NCBI RefSeq assembly: GCF_000686565.1
Contig: NZ_JMKW01000003.1
Location: forward strand, 1 to 64,000
Source of the DNA: Helicobacter bilis ATCC 51630
Lineage (GTDB): Bacteria; Campylobacterota; Campylobacteria; Campylobacterales; Helicobacteraceae
Length of the DNA: 64,000 bases
Direction: 5' to 3'
The position numbers and the translations under genes are program-made. How positions within the stretch are numbered: the first letter of the stretch is position 1; the number at the start of each line of letters is the position of its first letter. Positions 35,469 through 47,479 of the stretch are shown here, piece after piece. The notes beneath the pieces are model-generated. The model was not told where the DNA came from, made no database searches, and saw nothing but the letters and a program-made list of their open reading frames with translations.

Positions 35469-36713
35469 ATGTTACATAGCAAAATCATACAAAAAATAGC
35501 ATTATGCCTTGTTATATTTGTAACGCATTTAGCAGTAGCAAAAGAGCATATTATGTCCCCCTTGCCAGTCCCTGAACAAGAAATTGTAGATATTGAGATA
35601 AAAAAATGTTCTAAATCATGTTTAAATAAACTCTATGAAAGTGAGCAATTCTTTAGCTTTGCTTCACATTATCGCTCCACAAAAGATAAATCTTTAAATG
35701 AGAGATACAAGGCTGTTGTAGAAGAGCTTGGCATTAATGCTGTTATTCCTTTGTTTGATTCTAGTCATGGAATCCGCGTTGCTTTAATGATTCCACAAAA
35801 AAATGTCGGTAGATATTCTGTAACAAGTGCTGATGCAATCCTTGCTTATCTCATCGCACATGGCGATAACTTTTCCTTTAAAGTCTTTGATACACAAAAT
35901 GAAGAGATAAAAAACCTTGTCGCGGGCTATAATAAAATACATGAAGAAGAGTTTGATCTTATAGTTGGCATTCTCACGCCAAAAGGCTTAGAGAATCTAC
36001 TGCAAAATGTAAATATCACAACCCCGCTTTTTATCCCTACCATTAATGAAAAACAAGCTATGAAGTTTGCACCGAATAAAAATGTATATTTTGGTGGTAT
36101 TGACTATGAAAGTCAGGTAAATATGATGGTAACACTTGCTGAGCAAAAAAAGAATGCGATTATAAGCTTTAATGATGATGGCATGATTGGAAAAATGATT
36201 GGGGCAATCGTGCAATCGCGTGCTGGAAATGTAAGACAAGAAATAATAGATTCCAAAAAATCTACTAATTTTGCCCCTATCATCGCAAAATATCGTCAAG
36301 GTATTAGAAACTCTATGGTTATGCTAAATACCTCTGTGATAAAAAGCGGCTTAATTATCCCTCAAATGGGTAACGCAAAGGCTATGCCCTCTGTCTTTCT
36401 TTCCACACAGATTAATTATAACCCATCACTTCTTACTTTAATGCCAAAGGAAGATGCTAAAAAGCTTTTTGTCGTGAGTGCAATAAGCCCTATACATACG
36501 CGTTTATTGCTATTTAATGAGATTCTATCTGCTGACTTACAATATGACTGGGTAAATTATGCAACCGCTTTGTCTCTTGACATATTCTTAACACAAGGCA
36601 GTAAAGCAAATCAGCGTTTTTTCTCGGAAAGTTTGCAAGGCAATCAAGTGATATATCATAATAGATTCTATGGCGTTAAAGATTCCCATTTTATCCCTGT
36701 AAAGTTAAAATAA
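35469..36713 (+). CDS. Periplasmic protein with a binding-protein-like fold
   Basis: A 414-residue secreted protein. The signal peptide is IALCLVIFVTHLAVA (cleavage before KEHIM). The body alternates strands and helices as in type-1 periplasmic binding or LpoA-like proteins: IRVALMIPQKNVGRYSVTSA, FDLIVGILTPKGLENLL, TPLFIPTIN, KKNAIISFNDDGMIGKMIGA. Such domains bind small ligands or peptidoglycan synthases. I cannot choose between these. ATG 35469 is preceded by AAGGATAGG. An upstream in-frame start at 35409 would overlap the previous gene. Two Cys (KCSKSC) near the N-terminus could form a disulfide. Confidence 0.65.
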   Translation: MLHSKIIQKIALCLVIFVTHLAVAKEHIMSPLPVPEQEIVDIEIKKCSKSCLNKLYESEQFFSFASHYRSTKDKSLNERYKAVVEELGINAVIPLFDSSHGIRVALMIPQKNVGRYSVTSADAILAYLIAHGDNFSFKVFDTQNEEIKNLVAGYNKIHEEEFDLIVGILTPKGLENLLQNVNITTPLFIPTINEKQAMKFAPNKNVYFGGIDYESQVNMMVTLAEQKKNAIISFNDDGMIGKMIGAIVQSRAGNVRQEIIDSKKSTNFAPIIAKYRQGIRNSMVMLNTSVIKSGLIIPQMGNAKAMPSVFLSTQINYNPSLLTLMPKEDAKKLFVVSAISPIHTRLLLFNEILSADLQYDWVNYATALSLDIFLTQGSKANQRFFSESLQGNQVIYHNRFYGVKDSHFIPVKLK

Positions 36714-36729
36714 AGTGAGTAAATAGACT

Positions 36730-37515
36730 ATGAATAAAAACAGCGAAGATATAGAAGAGTTAAGCATATTTTTAGCAAAATATGCTGCTGCATTATTATC
36801 AAGTGGTGCTTATACCTCGCGTGTGTCTCGTTGCACAGAGCGTATTGGTGAGAGTTATGGATATGATGTATCTATGATTATTTGGCTTAAATACATTAAT
36901 CTTAGTATCGCACAAAAAGATAATTATGAATATCGCCGCACACAAGTCAGCTCAAACCCTCCTATGAATACAAATTTTAGAATCATATCAGAACTTAGCG
37001 CATTAAGCTGGCAGATACATGATAGTAAAATCACACTCAAAGAAGCGCGTATAAGATTTGAGCATATTATGCAAAATAAGCATAATGGCTTTTTTGCTAC
37101 ACTCTTTTTTGCAAGCCTTGCGAATGCGGCATTTTGCAAGTTATTTGAAGGTGATATTGGTGCATTGATATGCGTATTTATGGGGACATTTGCTGGATTT
37201 GCAAGCAAGCATATACTAACAAATTTACAGGTTGATATACGCGGAATCTATGTATTAGTATCTTTTATCTCTTCGTTTGTCGCCTATATTGGCGTGCATT
37301 TTGGGATTACAAAAACGCCCGGAATTGCCATTGGTTTAAGCATTGTATATCTAATACCCGGCATACAAATCATTAATGCCCTAGCAGATGTCTTGCATGA
37401 ATACACTTTAATGGCATTAAGTCGCGGTGTGAATATGATTATTTTACTGACTTGTATTGCAGTTGGTGCGTATTTAACCTTGAGTATCGCCCATGTGAGT
37501 GTGTTTGATGTTTAA
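36730..37515 (+). CDS. ThrE-family exporter, larger subunit
   Basis: A 261-residue protein matching the N-terminal module of the threonine/serine exporter ThrE (DUF1212). The N-terminus has LSSGAYTSRVSRCTERIGESYG (shown here as LSSGAYTSRVSRCTERIG, then ESYG), the family hallmark. A C-terminal block of about five membrane segments includes GLSIVYLIPGIQIINALADV. In some bacteria both modules are one protein, while here the second is a separate overlapping gene. It probably exports threonine or related small molecules across the inner membrane. The substrate is inferred from the family. Confidence 0.85.
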   Translation: MNKNSEDIEELSIFLAKYAAALLSSGAYTSRVSRCTERIGESYGYDVSMIIWLKYINLSIAQKDNYEYRRTQVSSNPPMNTNFRIISELSALSWQIHDSKITLKEARIRFEHIMQNKHNGFFATLFFASLANAAFCKLFEGDIGALICVFMGTFAGFASKHILTNLQVDIRGIYVLVSFISSFVAYIGVHFGITKTPGIAIGLSIVYLIPGIQIINALADVLHEYTLMALSRGVNMIILLTCIAVGAYLTLSIAHVSVFDV

Positions 37516-38116
37516 TTTAGAGTTATATCCACAATTACAAGAATTTTTATATACTGATTTTTTTAATACAAACACTCTGCCACATATATTTTATAAAATG
37601 CTATTTGCTATGGTTGCTGGATTTGGCTTTGCCTATGCACTTCATCCGCCCAAAAAGGTATTTTTTGGAATCATTATTGTTGCTGGATTTGGCTATTTTA
37701 TCCGCTCCATTCTTTTGCAAAGCCCTATTTTTAGCCTTGCTGGTGCTACTTTTTGTGCGGCAGTTTGCATGGGGTTTGTCGTTGTGTTGCTTGCAAAATA
37801 TACAAAAGTCCCCGTAGAAGTTATTGTATTTCCCGCACTTTTGCCTATGTTTCCGGGTAGCTATGGATATAGAAGTATTTTATCGCTTCTCACTTTTACG
37901 CAACATGCCGATAAGCCAGAACAGCTTACTTATTTACTCGCATTTTTTAATAATATTACAACAATGCTATCTGTCTCACTTTCCCTTGTTGCTGGTGTAT
38001 TGGTGATATTTATCATTTTCCATGAGCAAAACTTTACAATGACAAGGGGGACTAAAAAGACTTCAATCTATCAGGTATTACGCGAATTGCGTAAGACTAG
38101 AAAGCAAAAGCCATAG
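37508..38116 (+). CDS. ThrE-family exporter, smaller subunit
   Basis: A 202-residue membrane protein with five hydrophobic segments, matching the C-terminal ThrE module (DUF3815). FAMVAGFGFAYALHPPKKV and FPALLPMFPGSYGYRS (about residues 115-130) are the conserved cytosolic-loop and PGS motifs. ATG 37508 lies inside the end of the preceding gene (8-base overlap), so translation is coupled. A GTG three codons earlier is possible. The pair should form one transporter. Confidence 0.85.
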   Translation: MFNLELYPQLQEFLYTDFFNTNTLPHIFYKMLFAMVAGFGFAYALHPPKKVFFGIIIVAGFGYFIRSILLQSPIFSLAGATFCAAVCMGFVVVLLAKYTKVPVEVIVFPALLPMFPGSYGYRSILSLLTFTQHADKPEQLTYLLAFFNNITTMLSVSLSLVAGVLVIFIIFHEQNFTMTRGTKKTSIYQVLRELRKTRKQKP

Positions 38117-38158
38117 TAATCTCTTGTTATACTCATATTGTATCTGTGTTTTTATTGC

Positions 38159-40174
38159 TTATTCACATATAAAGCACTCTTCCAAAAAGCTAAGACTAGA
38201 AGCATGTAGTAATAGCCTATCTGTGCTGCAATAATGAAGCCTTATATCTTTTAGAATCTTTTCTTGCTGTGAGGGCAAGGCATAATAAAAAAGCAGAAAT
38301 GTAAAGAAGAAAGATTCAAAATCTTTATTAAAATCTTGTGTTTTGCTATGTGGTTGAGAGAGTTTAGAATCTATCTCATTTGAGCGATAGTAGGGTTTAG
38401 GGTGCAAGCATTGCGATATAGATTCTATATCATCATGCAGGAAACATGAGAGAAAACTCGCCCGATTTGTTTTATTATATTTTTGAGAAAAAAAGCAAGA
38501 GATTAGAATCTTACTAAGTGATAGAGATAGAAACTTACAAAATGGTAGAACGAAATATTTAGATTCTGCAACTTGAATGTTTTTAGAATCTGTATTTAAA
38601 TCTATTTTAGAATGTAATCTTTGTTTAGATTCCATATTAGATGTTTCGCTTTGCTCAACATGACAAGCTGTTTTAGCTTCTATAGTCTTACAAACTACGC
38701 TAAAATGTAGCATTGCATTATAAAGCATTGTTTGTGCTATATTTTTATCTCGCCTTAAATAGTGGATAGCATAAACATATTTTTGAATATTGCTAGAATG
38801 CTTTTTTGTGAGAGTTTCAAAGAGATAAGATTCTATATTTGCCCTCAACTTCTTGCTTTGTAAATCAAGAAATAAACTTGCGACAACAGGGCATAAGCCA
38901 TAAAGCGTATCGCCTAAGATTTTATGTTGCACACTTGAAGTGTGAATGCGGAGCTGATGTGTTTTGCCACTTAAGGGAAAAAGTTTTACAAGTGTAAATT
39001 TTTCGTTTTGTTTAGATTCTAAGTTTTTAGATATTTCTTTTTTGCTTTGCTTAAAGTTAGCATGAAAGGCTGTTGTAAAATCTAGCTTTTTAGATACTTC
39101 GCCTAAAGACTCAGTATGACAAGTATGAGAATCTAAAATATTATTTTGCGCCCTAAACCCCGCACCCCACACATTAAGAAAAGATTCATAACATTGCAAT
39201 AACTTCTTTTTATTAAAAAAATCGCTATATTGCAAAGTAAAATCATCACTTTTTCTAGCTATAGAATCTTGCTTAATTTTTTTATCATAATCACACTCTG
39301 TAAAAAGCATAAAATCTTGTATAAAACCCCTAGAAATATCAGCTAAATTTTCCTGCGGTGCAAGTGAAAAAAGTGCTTTATGTGAAAAAAACGGATTGCT
39401 AGATTTATAAAGATAGCTTGAAACTTCATTAAAGTTATGAAATACATGAAGTGGTGTGAGTATGGTAGTAGCCCTGCTTTGGTCTTGTTGTATAGAATCT
39501 TTTGTGATAATTTTTATTTCATCTTCTTTAATCGTTTTTACTTTTAAATTTTTTACACTACCTTTAATGCAAAGATTCCCAAAATCTTTTGGAAAAATAA
39601 TCTCTGATTCTATAAGTAAAGATTGCGTTATCTCGCCATGCAAAATAGCCATATAGCTTTTTTCTACGCCTTTTTGTAAAAAGAGATTTTTTAGCATAAC
39701 TTCACTTTGCTTATCAACAGAACACACTAAAAGCCCGCTTGTTTCATAATCAAGTCTATGGCAGGGATTAGCATGTTTGCCAAAATAATACCGCAAAGAA
39801 TCAAGTATGCTTTTAGAATCTGCTAGGTTTTTAGGGTGAGTGAGAAGTTTTGAAGGCTTATTAAACACACAAAAATAAGGAGGATTTTGCGAGATTTTTA
39901 TCTCTAGGTTTGCTATATCTTGCTTTAAAATCGCATGATTTGGTGGCACACAAGCAAAGAATGGTATAAGATTAATATCATCTGGCATAAAGCTTAGAAT
40001 CTCTACATATCCTTTTTCTAAAAAGTCTTTTTTGCAAATGATTCTAGAATCTTGTTTTATGCGGTTTTTATCAAGTAGCTTTTGTGTGTCCTTTTTGCTA
40101 TATCCATTTTGAAGTAAGAAATGTGTAGCTTTTATGCGTTCTGCTACTTGAAGTGAGATTGTCTTAAAGCCCAC
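38159..40174 (-). CDS. RluA-family pseudouridine synthase greatly enlarged by repeat inserts
   Basis: The core is a RluA/RsuA-type rRNA or tRNA pseudouridine synthase. PYFCVFNKPSKLLTHP (near 93), catalytic HRLDYETSGLLV with the active Asp (near 141), the KSYMAIL strand, and GKTHQLRIHTSS (near 410) are all present. The N-terminus has an S4-like segment (LLQNGYSKKDTQKLLDKNRI). The family is about 300 to 330 residues, and this protein is 671. Additional sequence at about 215-400 and 480-640 contains two family-1 left arms (CHTESLGEVS, CHVEQSETS) and two family-2 units (GAGFRAQNN, LHPKPYY). The frame is open throughout. Whether it is active is uncertain. Confidence 0.85.
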   Translation of the reverse strand: MGFKTISLQVAERIKATHFLLQNGYSKKDTQKLLDKNRIKQDSRIICKKDFLEKGYVEILSFMPDDINLIPFFACVPPNHAILKQDIANLEIKISQNPPYFCVFNKPSKLLTHPKNLADSKSILDSLRYYFGKHANPCHRLDYETSGLLVCSVDKQSEVMLKNLFLQKGVEKSYMAILHGEITQSLLIESEIIFPKDFGNLCIKGSVKNLKVKTIKEDEIKIITKDSIQQDQSRATTILTPLHVFHNFNEVSSYLYKSSNPFFSHKALFSLAPQENLADISRGFIQDFMLFTECDYDKKIKQDSIARKSDDFTLQYSDFFNKKKLLQCYESFLNVWGAGFRAQNNILDSHTCHTESLGEVSKKLDFTTAFHANFKQSKKEISKNLESKQNEKFTLVKLFPLSGKTHQLRIHTSSVQHKILGDTLYGLCPVVASLFLDLQSKKLRANIESYLFETLTKKHSSNIQKYVYAIHYLRRDKNIAQTMLYNAMLHFSVVCKTIEAKTACHVEQSETSNMESKQRLHSKIDLNTDSKNIQVAESKYFVLPFCKFLSLSLSKILISCFFSQKYNKTNRASFLSCFLHDDIESISQCLHPKPYYRSNEIDSKLSQPHSKTQDFNKDFESFFFTFLLFYYALPSQQEKILKDIRLHYCSTDRLLLHASSLSFLEECFICE
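38391..38415 (-). repeat. Family-2 unit inside the RluA-type gene
   Basis: TAGGGTTTAGGGTGCAAGC on the plus strand. It is read on the coding strand as LHPKPYY, in the same frame as the HPKP unit in the hypF remnant. Confidence 0.65.
38639..38666 (-). repeat. Family-1 left arm inside the RluA-type gene
   Basis: The coding strand reads TTGTCATGTTGAG, core CAAAGC, GAAACATCT, translated CHVEQSETS. It is bordered by an ESK linker. Confidence 0.85.
39092..39170 (-). repeat. Family-2 unit followed by a family-1 left arm inside the RluA-type gene
   Basis: On the coding strand a family-2 unit (39139-39170, read VWGAGFRAQNN) is followed by AGATTCT and a family-1 left arm (39092-39122, read CHTESLGEVS, core GTC-TTTA-GGC with one mismatch). 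The same two modules occur in dxs in a different order. Confidence 0.85.
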
Positions 40175-40221
40175 AGATTCTATCCCTTATAAATATTTCG
40201 CATAGATTAAAATAATAGATT

Positions 40222-41973
40222 CTATTCTGTATAAACTCTATCAATTATAAGCATAATCTGTCTATTTTGCGTGGTATAAAAGCTTTGAGAATCAAGGGCT
40301 ATTGTCGCACGAAAACATAATATAGAACCGATAGTAAAGTTATAATCCGCATATTTTTGATTAAAAAACATGCCTTTAATACTGCTATTTTCTGTCCGTT
40401 TAAAGTGAAATTCACGAAAGCCTTGCCCTGTTTTCTTACACTCAAGTATCTCCATTTCACAGAGAAATTTTGGCAGTGGATTCCCATTTCCAAAAGGCTC
40501 AAAACTTGTTATACATGAAAAAAGCTCATAATTAATTAAATGTGAGTTTAATATACCCAAAACATTCTCTTTTTTCTCTATATTATGAGAAATTGGCTTG
40601 AAAGACTTTATAAAAGATTCTAGATTATAGTCTTTTAATTCCAGTCCCACAGCTCCCACATGTCCGCCATACCGCTGCATTAAATGCCCTATTTTTTGCA
40701 TACTGGAGATGAGATCTACATCACCAGCACTTCTACCACTGCCCTTACATACGCCATTTGTATTTGTTAAAACAAAGCAGGGCTTTTGAAACTCATCAGC
40801 CATTTTACCCGCTACAATCCCTAGCACACCTTCATGCCAGTCTTCACCCACCGCACATAGCATATTCTCATTTTGAGGTATTTGACTAATGGATTGAAAG
40901 GCTTTATTAGTTACCTCATCTTGTAAAAGTTTTCTTTGTGTGTTTAGGTCTTTTAACTGCTTGAGATAGAATCTAGCATTTGATAATGAAGTTGAGCGCA
41001 GGAAAGATAGGGCGATTTTACCATCGCTAATCCTGCCTGCTGCGTTTAAAAGCGGAATGATTCTAAAGCCTAGCACTTGAGAATCAATGCCACTTTTTAG
41101 ATTCTCCATAAGGGCTTGAAAGGCATATCTCTTACTATTTGGAATGTGCTTTAAGGCATATTTACAAATCGTGTGATTTATCGCATTTAGCGGCATGACA
41201 TCAGCGATTGTTGCGATACCTACAAGCAGTAGAAAAGATTCCATTCTTATAATTTTTAGATTCTTTTCATAGCAATTTAAAAGCTTTTTTGTTTGATTAT
41301 TCTTAGTGTTAGAATCACTACAAAGATTTAGCATACTAATCTTTATCGCACAGCAAAAATACCACGCCACTAAGCTCCCACAAATCTCACTATAAGGGAA
41401 GTTACATATTGCTTGTTGCGGATTAATCATAAAGTTACAATATGGAATCTTTTGGTCTTTATTGCTATCTACTTCAAGTGTATGATGATCTGTGATTATC
41501 AATCCTATATTATGCTCCCTGCATAGCTCTGCTGCTTGAAAGCTACTCACACCATTATCAACGGTTATAATCACTTTTACATCGCTATGGTCTTTTAGAA
41601 TCTCATGAAATAGTTTCACACTAAAGCCATAGCCATGTATAAAGCGATTAGGCATAGCAAAGGCTACATTATTGTATGAAAGCTGGTCAAAAAAATCAAG
41701 CATAATAGAAGTCGCACAAATCCCATCAGTATCATAATCCCCAACGATTACAATCTTTTCATTACGCAATATACTTTGACATACAAAAAGACTTGCTTCC
41801 ATATTATTATGAAGTTCTTTTGGGTGCGGTATATCTTTTAATGTATGAAAGCAAAAGTCTTTGAATCTTTGTTTTAAAATAGATTCTATCTCATCGATAT
41901 GACTAAAGGTTTGTAAGCCTTTTTTGATCGCATTAAAGTCATGCTGCGTGTTTATAGCAGAATCACTAGGCAT
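40222..41973 (-). CDS. recJ: Single-strand DNA exonuclease RecJ
   Basis: A 583-residue DHH-family 5'-3' exonuclease acting in recombination and repair. Metal motifs are IVGDYDTDGICATS (about 75-88), TVDNGVSS (about 130), TDHHTLEVD (the DHH motif, about 155) and LLVGIATIADVMPLN. GSGRSAGDVDL and MQRYGGHVGAVGLELK lie in the DHHA1 domain (about 415-450). It is moderately longer than H. pylori RecJ, with a polar stretch near residues 210-235 (SDSNTKNNQTKK). It begins 8 bases after pyrG on the same strand, so the two are probably cotranscribed. Confidence 0.94.
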   Translation of the reverse strand: MPSDSAINTQHDFNAIKKGLQTFSHIDEIESILKQRFKDFCFHTLKDIPHPKELHNNMEASLFVCQSILRNEKIVIVGDYDTDGICATSIMLDFFDQLSYNNVAFAMPNRFIHGYGFSVKLFHEILKDHSDVKVIITVDNGVSSFQAAELCREHNIGLIITDHHTLEVDSNKDQKIPYCNFMINPQQAICNFPYSEICGSLVAWYFCCAIKISMLNLCSDSNTKNNQTKKLLNCYEKNLKIIRMESFLLLVGIATIADVMPLNAINHTICKYALKHIPNSKRYAFQALMENLKSGIDSQVLGFRIIPLLNAAGRISDGKIALSFLRSTSLSNARFYLKQLKDLNTQRKLLQDEVTNKAFQSISQIPQNENMLCAVGEDWHEGVLGIVAGKMADEFQKPCFVLTNTNGVCKGSGRSAGDVDLISSMQKIGHLMQRYGGHVGAVGLELKDYNLESFIKSFKPISHNIEKKENVLGILNSHLINYELFSCITSFEPFGNGNPLPKFLCEMEILECKKTGQGFREFHFKRTENSSIKGMFFNQKYADYNFTIGSILCFRATIALDSQSFYTTQNRQIMLIIDRVYTE

Positions 41974-41981
41974 ATTACACC

Positions 41982-43625
<1,644 letters not shown>

Positions 43626-43784
43626 TCAAATGCAATTATAAAATAAAAGTATGTAAAAAGTGCAATGCCCCATCATTTCTCTTAAGTTGTCATTTTGGTT
43701 TTTTGTGTTTATGTGAGATTTGGTATTTATTGCAATCATAGTCTTTGCTTAGTTTAGGCTTGTGAATTGTGATACAAGATTATT

Positions 43785-44264
43785 TCATGCTATGTCTTTA
43801 TATATGTGTATAGGGCTTTTGCGTAAGAAATAATCCGCATCTTCTATTCCCAAATACATAGTTTTTTGCCATTCCTCAAGGCTACAATGCTGCAACATTG
43901 AATCTTTCAAATCTTTAATAGCGGTTAAAATTTGTATTCTATCAAAAGTAAAGTTAAACTCTTTAGGCTCATAAATTTCCCACACAATTACAGAATCTAA
44001 AACGATAATTTTAGGTGTATTGACTATCCCAGCACACCCTTCATCGCCGCAACCACACACAAAAATTGGGCATTTGCAACTCTCTTGCAAGGAATACTCT
44101 AAATGAGAAATATTTAAATAATACGCATTGTTTTCAAAATGAAAATATTGATTATTAATGTAGGGTTGCAAAATAAGCTCATGCGTATATTCAGCAAATA
44201 ACTCATCATCATAATCTTGCGGATCAATTTGTATGCGTTGAAATTTAAAGTTTATTGAATCCAT
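43785..44264 (-). CDS. Hypothetical protein with a Cys cluster
   Basis: A 159-residue soluble protein. The middle carries CPIFVCGCGDEGCAG (about residues 84-98): four cysteines in a CxCGxxGC-like arrangement that could bind zinc or an Fe-S cluster. The N-terminal part is acidic and strand-rich, and the C-terminal part is helical (SLEEWQKTMYLGIEDADYFL). I know no function for it. ATG 44264 has an AAGGAAA site. It is a single gene between pyrG and recA. Confidence 0.65.
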   Translation of the reverse strand: MDSINFKFQRIQIDPQDYDDELFAEYTHELILQPYINNQYFHFENNAYYLNISHLEYSLQESCKCPIFVCGCGDEGCAGIVNTPKIIVLDSVIVWEIYEPKEFNFTFDRIQILTAIKDLKDSMLQHCSLEEWQKTMYLGIEDADYFLRKSPIHIYKDIA

Positions 44265-44504
44265 TTATTTCCTTTCAAGCGTGATGATTGGGAAACATGT
44301 AATATCAACTTTGATATTTATAAAAACAATATTTTCTTTTGGAAGAGATTTATGTAAAGCTGAGTTTTGTTATACCTTATATGCACCATATATCTGCAAA
44401 AATACCCCCATTACTAGAGACATATGAGATAATAATGGGTTTGGAATATTTACTAATCCAGCAAACCCCAAATTCTAGAATCTTGCACCCAACTCACATA
44501 ATCT

Positions 44505-45545
44505 CTACTCACTCCCCTCTAATTCATCTGGCAGAGGCATAATCTCATCACTTGTGCCAATTTGTTCCTTTATTTTCGCAGCAATTTCATTTGCTATATC
44601 AACATTTTCTTTTAAAAAGGCTTTTGCGTTTTCTCTGCCCTGTCCGATCTTTTTATCGCCATAAGATAGCCACGCACCGCTTTTATCGATAATATCAAGC
44701 TTCACACCATAGTCAATAATCTCGCCCTCTTTGCTGATACCCTCGCCAAACATAATGTCAAATTCCGCTTCTCTAAATGGCGGTGCAACCTTATTTTTCA
44801 CCACTTTTGCCTTTGCACGATTGCCGATAATACTATCGCTTTGCTTGAGTGTAGCCACTTTTCTTATATCCACACGCACACTTGCATAGAATTTCAACGC
44901 ATTACCACCTGTTGTTGTCTCTGGACTACCATAGCCCATAACGCCGATTTTCATACGAATCTGATTGATAAAAATCACGGTGGTATTCATCCTTGATAAC
45001 ACACCTGTAATCTTACGCAAAGCATGGCTCATAAGCCTTGCTTGCAAACCCACATGTTGATCGCCCATATCGCCATCAATCTCTGCTTTCGGTGTCAAAG
45101 CTGCAACAGAATCTACAACAATCAAATCGACCCCGCCACTACACGCAATCGTCTCTAAAATGCTTAACGCCTGCTCGCCATTATCTGGCTGGCTGACTAA
45201 AAGATTCTCGGTATCAACGCCAAGACTTTTTGCATAATACACATCAAGAGCATGTTCAGCGTCAATAAATGCACACACACCGCCATTTCTTTGACACTCT
45301 GCGATAACTTGCAGAGATAATGTTGTTTTACCGCTTGATTCTGGTCCATAAATCTCAATGATTCTGCCCTTTGGGATACCACCAATTCCTAGTGCTAAAT
45401 CAAGTCCCAATGAACCTGTGGATATAGAATCTATCTTTTCTACCTGCTTGTCTCCAAGTCGTATAAGCACACCTTTGCCAAATGCCTTATCCACTTGCTT
45501 CATCGCATTTTCAAGTGCTTTTTGTTTATTTGGATCAATTGCCAT
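44505..45545 (-). CDS. recA: Recombinase RecA
   Basis: A 346-residue recombinase that forms filaments on single-stranded DNA. Walker A is [14 protein letters not shown] (about 66-79). Walker B is [10 protein letters not shown] (about 140). Loop L2 is [20 protein letters not shown] (about 194-213). The C-terminus is acidic (DELEGSE), as in the family. Length is normal and there is no repeat insert. It is divergent from hisS across a 260-base gap with no further gene. Confidence 0.97.
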   Translation of the reverse strand: MAIDPNKQKALENAMKQVDKAFGKGVLIRLGDKQVEKIDSISTGSLGLDLALGIGGIPKGRIIEIYGPESSGKTTLSLQVIAECQRNGGVCAFIDAEHALDVYYAKSLGVDTENLLVSQPDNGEQALSILETIACSGGVDLIVVDSVAALTPKAEIDGDMGDQHVGLQARLMSHALRKITGVLSRMNTTVIFINQIRMKIGVMGYGSPETTTGGNALKFYASVRVDIRKVATLKQSDSIIGNRAKAKVVKNKVAPPFREAEFDIMFGEGISKEGEIIDYGVKLDIIDKSGAWLSYGDKKIGQGRENAKAFLKENVDIANEIAAKIKEQIGTSDEIMPLPDELEGSE

Positions 45546-45807
45546 TTTTACCCTTTATCTAGTAATTTTTATAAGATTCTAGCATGATAATGTAGATTTT
45601 AAAAACGAATGAATGTTTTATTGTAAAACTTGTTTATTCGCGTCTGCAGGTTATCGCAAAAGCATAAAGTCTCTTATGTCCATATCATCAGTTATTGAGA
45701 AATACACTTTTTATTGCTACAATGTAAGTTTATATATTTTTATAGTTAAAGCTATTGCAAGCATTTTGAGTGAAAATAAACTAATAATTTTGCAAAATGG
45801 AGAATAA

Positions 45808-47136
45808 ATGGGTAATACACTGATACAACCACGCACATTAAGTGGATTTAAAGACAGATTGCCACAAGAGGCTTATGCAAAAGCAAGTATTGTGGAAAAA
45901 GTGAGTGAAGTGTTTTTAAGCTATGGTTTTATGCCTATTGAGACACCGCATTTAGAGTATGCTGACATTTTGGTGAAGCAGGGAAGCGAAGAGATACAAA
46001 AAGAATTGTATCGATTTAGAGACCATGGCGATAGAGATGTCGCCTTGCGATTTGATCAAACCGTGCCATTAGCGCGTTTTATCACGCAGCACAGACATGA
46101 ATTAATCATGCCTTTTAAACGCTATGTGATAGGCAATGTATTCCGTGGGGAACGCGCACAAAAGGGGCGATATAGGGAATTTACACAATGTGATTTTGAC
46201 TTTATTGGGAGTGATTCGCTAAGTTGTGATGCAGAGATTTTGCAGGTTATTTATAGCTCGCTTAATGCACTTGGTTTGCAGGAATTTACCATTTGGATTA
46301 ATCACAGAGACATTCTGAATGGAATCTTTGCATATTTTGGCTTGCATGATAATGTTGAATCTGGTTTGCGTATCATAGACAAACTTGATAAGATTGGACT
46401 TGATGAAGTGCAAAAAGAATTGCAAAAGGAGCTAAATATTACAGCAGAAAAAGCACAAGAGATTTGCAGACTTGTTATGATTAAGCAGACTTCACATTAT
46501 AGTGATTTCTTTAAAGAGATTGCCTACCTTAAAGATTATAATGAAACATTGCGTAAAGGATTGCAAGATTTAGAATCTATGTTTAGCATTCTTGATGATT
46601 TGGAGCTTGATATATCGAGTTGTCGTATCAACTTTTCTATTGCAAGGGGGCTTGGCTATTATACAGGCATTGTGTATGAAACAACGCTAAATAGACTAAA
46701 AAGTATTGGGAGTGTTTGTAGTGGCGGTCGCTATGATAATTTGACACAAAGTTTTAGCAAAGAGCGATTAAGTGGCGTTGGTGCGAGTATTGGTCTTGAT
46801 AGGCTTATTGCGGCACTAATGGAGCTTGAGCTTTTGGAACTGCGTGGGACTATGGTGAGAGTGCTGCTAATTGTAACGAATGAGGCGTATTTTGCCTTCG
46901 CACATAGGATCGCAGAGGCTTTAAGGCACAGCAATGTAAAAGCTGAAGTCTATCCAGATGCAGTAAAGATTAAGAAGTCTCTCGGCTATGCAAACGCAAA
47001 AGGGCATGAATTCAGCATTATTATTGGTGATGAAGAGTTTCAAACAAAAACGCTTTCTGTCAAAAATATGACTTCAGGCATACAGATTGAGAAAGTAAGC
47101 TTTTTGCACGCATTGCAAGTTGTAAGAAATTCTTAA
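45808..47136 (+). CDS. hisS: Histidyl-tRNA synthetase
   Basis: A 442-residue class II synthetase. [16 protein letters not shown] opens the catalytic domain. Motif 2 is [20 protein letters not shown] (about 109-128). The histidine-binding loops are [13 protein letters not shown] (HisA motif, about 279) and SGGRYDNL. Motif 3 is [15 protein letters not shown] (about 320). A C-terminal anticodon domain follows. ATG 45808 has a GGAGAA site. The gene is free of repeat inserts. Confidence 0.97.
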   Translation: MGNTLIQPRTLSGFKDRLPQEAYAKASIVEKVSEVFLSYGFMPIETPHLEYADILVKQGSEEIQKELYRFRDHGDRDVALRFDQTVPLARFITQHRHELIMPFKRYVIGNVFRGERAQKGRYREFTQCDFDFIGSDSLSCDAEILQVIYSSLNALGLQEFTIWINHRDILNGIFAYFGLHDNVESGLRIIDKLDKIGLDEVQKELQKELNITAEKAQEICRLVMIKQTSHYSDFFKEIAYLKDYNETLRKGLQDLESMFSILDDLELDISSCRINFSIARGLGYYTGIVYETTLNRLKSIGSVCSGGRYDNLTQSFSKERLSGVGASIGLDRLIAALMELELLELRGTMVRVLLIVTNEAYFAFAHRIAEALRHSNVKAEVYPDAVKIKKSLGYANAKGHEFSIIIGDEEFQTKTLSVKNMTSGIQIEKVSFLHALQVVRNS

Positions 47137-47160
47137 ATCGCATTAATGTATAGAAACCAA

Positions 47161-47241
47161 TTGTCATATTGAGTGCGTAAGCACGAAATATCTTTTTAGA
47201 TTCTATGTTAGATATTTCGCCTAAAGGCTCAATCATGACAA
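47161..47241. repeat. Family-1 repeat, intergenic pair with perfect variable cores
   Basis: The left arm 47161-47193 has core GTGC-GTAA-GCAC. The right arm 47210-47241 has core GCC-TAAA-GGC. The spacer between them contains AGATTCT. Both cores are perfectly self-complementary but differ from each other and from other copies. It lies in the 343-base gap after hisS. The rest of the gap (47242-47479) holds the upstream region of the dehydrogenase gene. Confidence 0.88.
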
Positions 47242-47479
47242 TTTGTTATAGAATCTAAGAGATATGCTAGAAATAATTCCTTTGTGATTCACTACAAATG
47301 TGTTACGAAGAGATAATTTTGACATAACTTTTATGTAGTTTTACACTATAGTTTTATGTAAAATAATGCTAGAATTGTAAGACTTTATCTATTCTGGTCT
47401 TTTATAGATTGATATAGCTATATCAAAAAAGCGTTCTGTAAAGACTTTTAGAATACAAAATCTCATAGAAAGGAAAAAT

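Noticed and set aside
38391-38415. TTTAGGG telomere-like repeat
   Set aside because: GGGTTTAGGG occurs once per family-2 unit and is not tandem. The resemblance to plant telomere repeats is coincidental.
45613-45807. 64-codon frame directly upstream of hisS
   Set aside because: It sits in the divergent recA-hisS control region, has no ribosome site and its composition is not coding-like.
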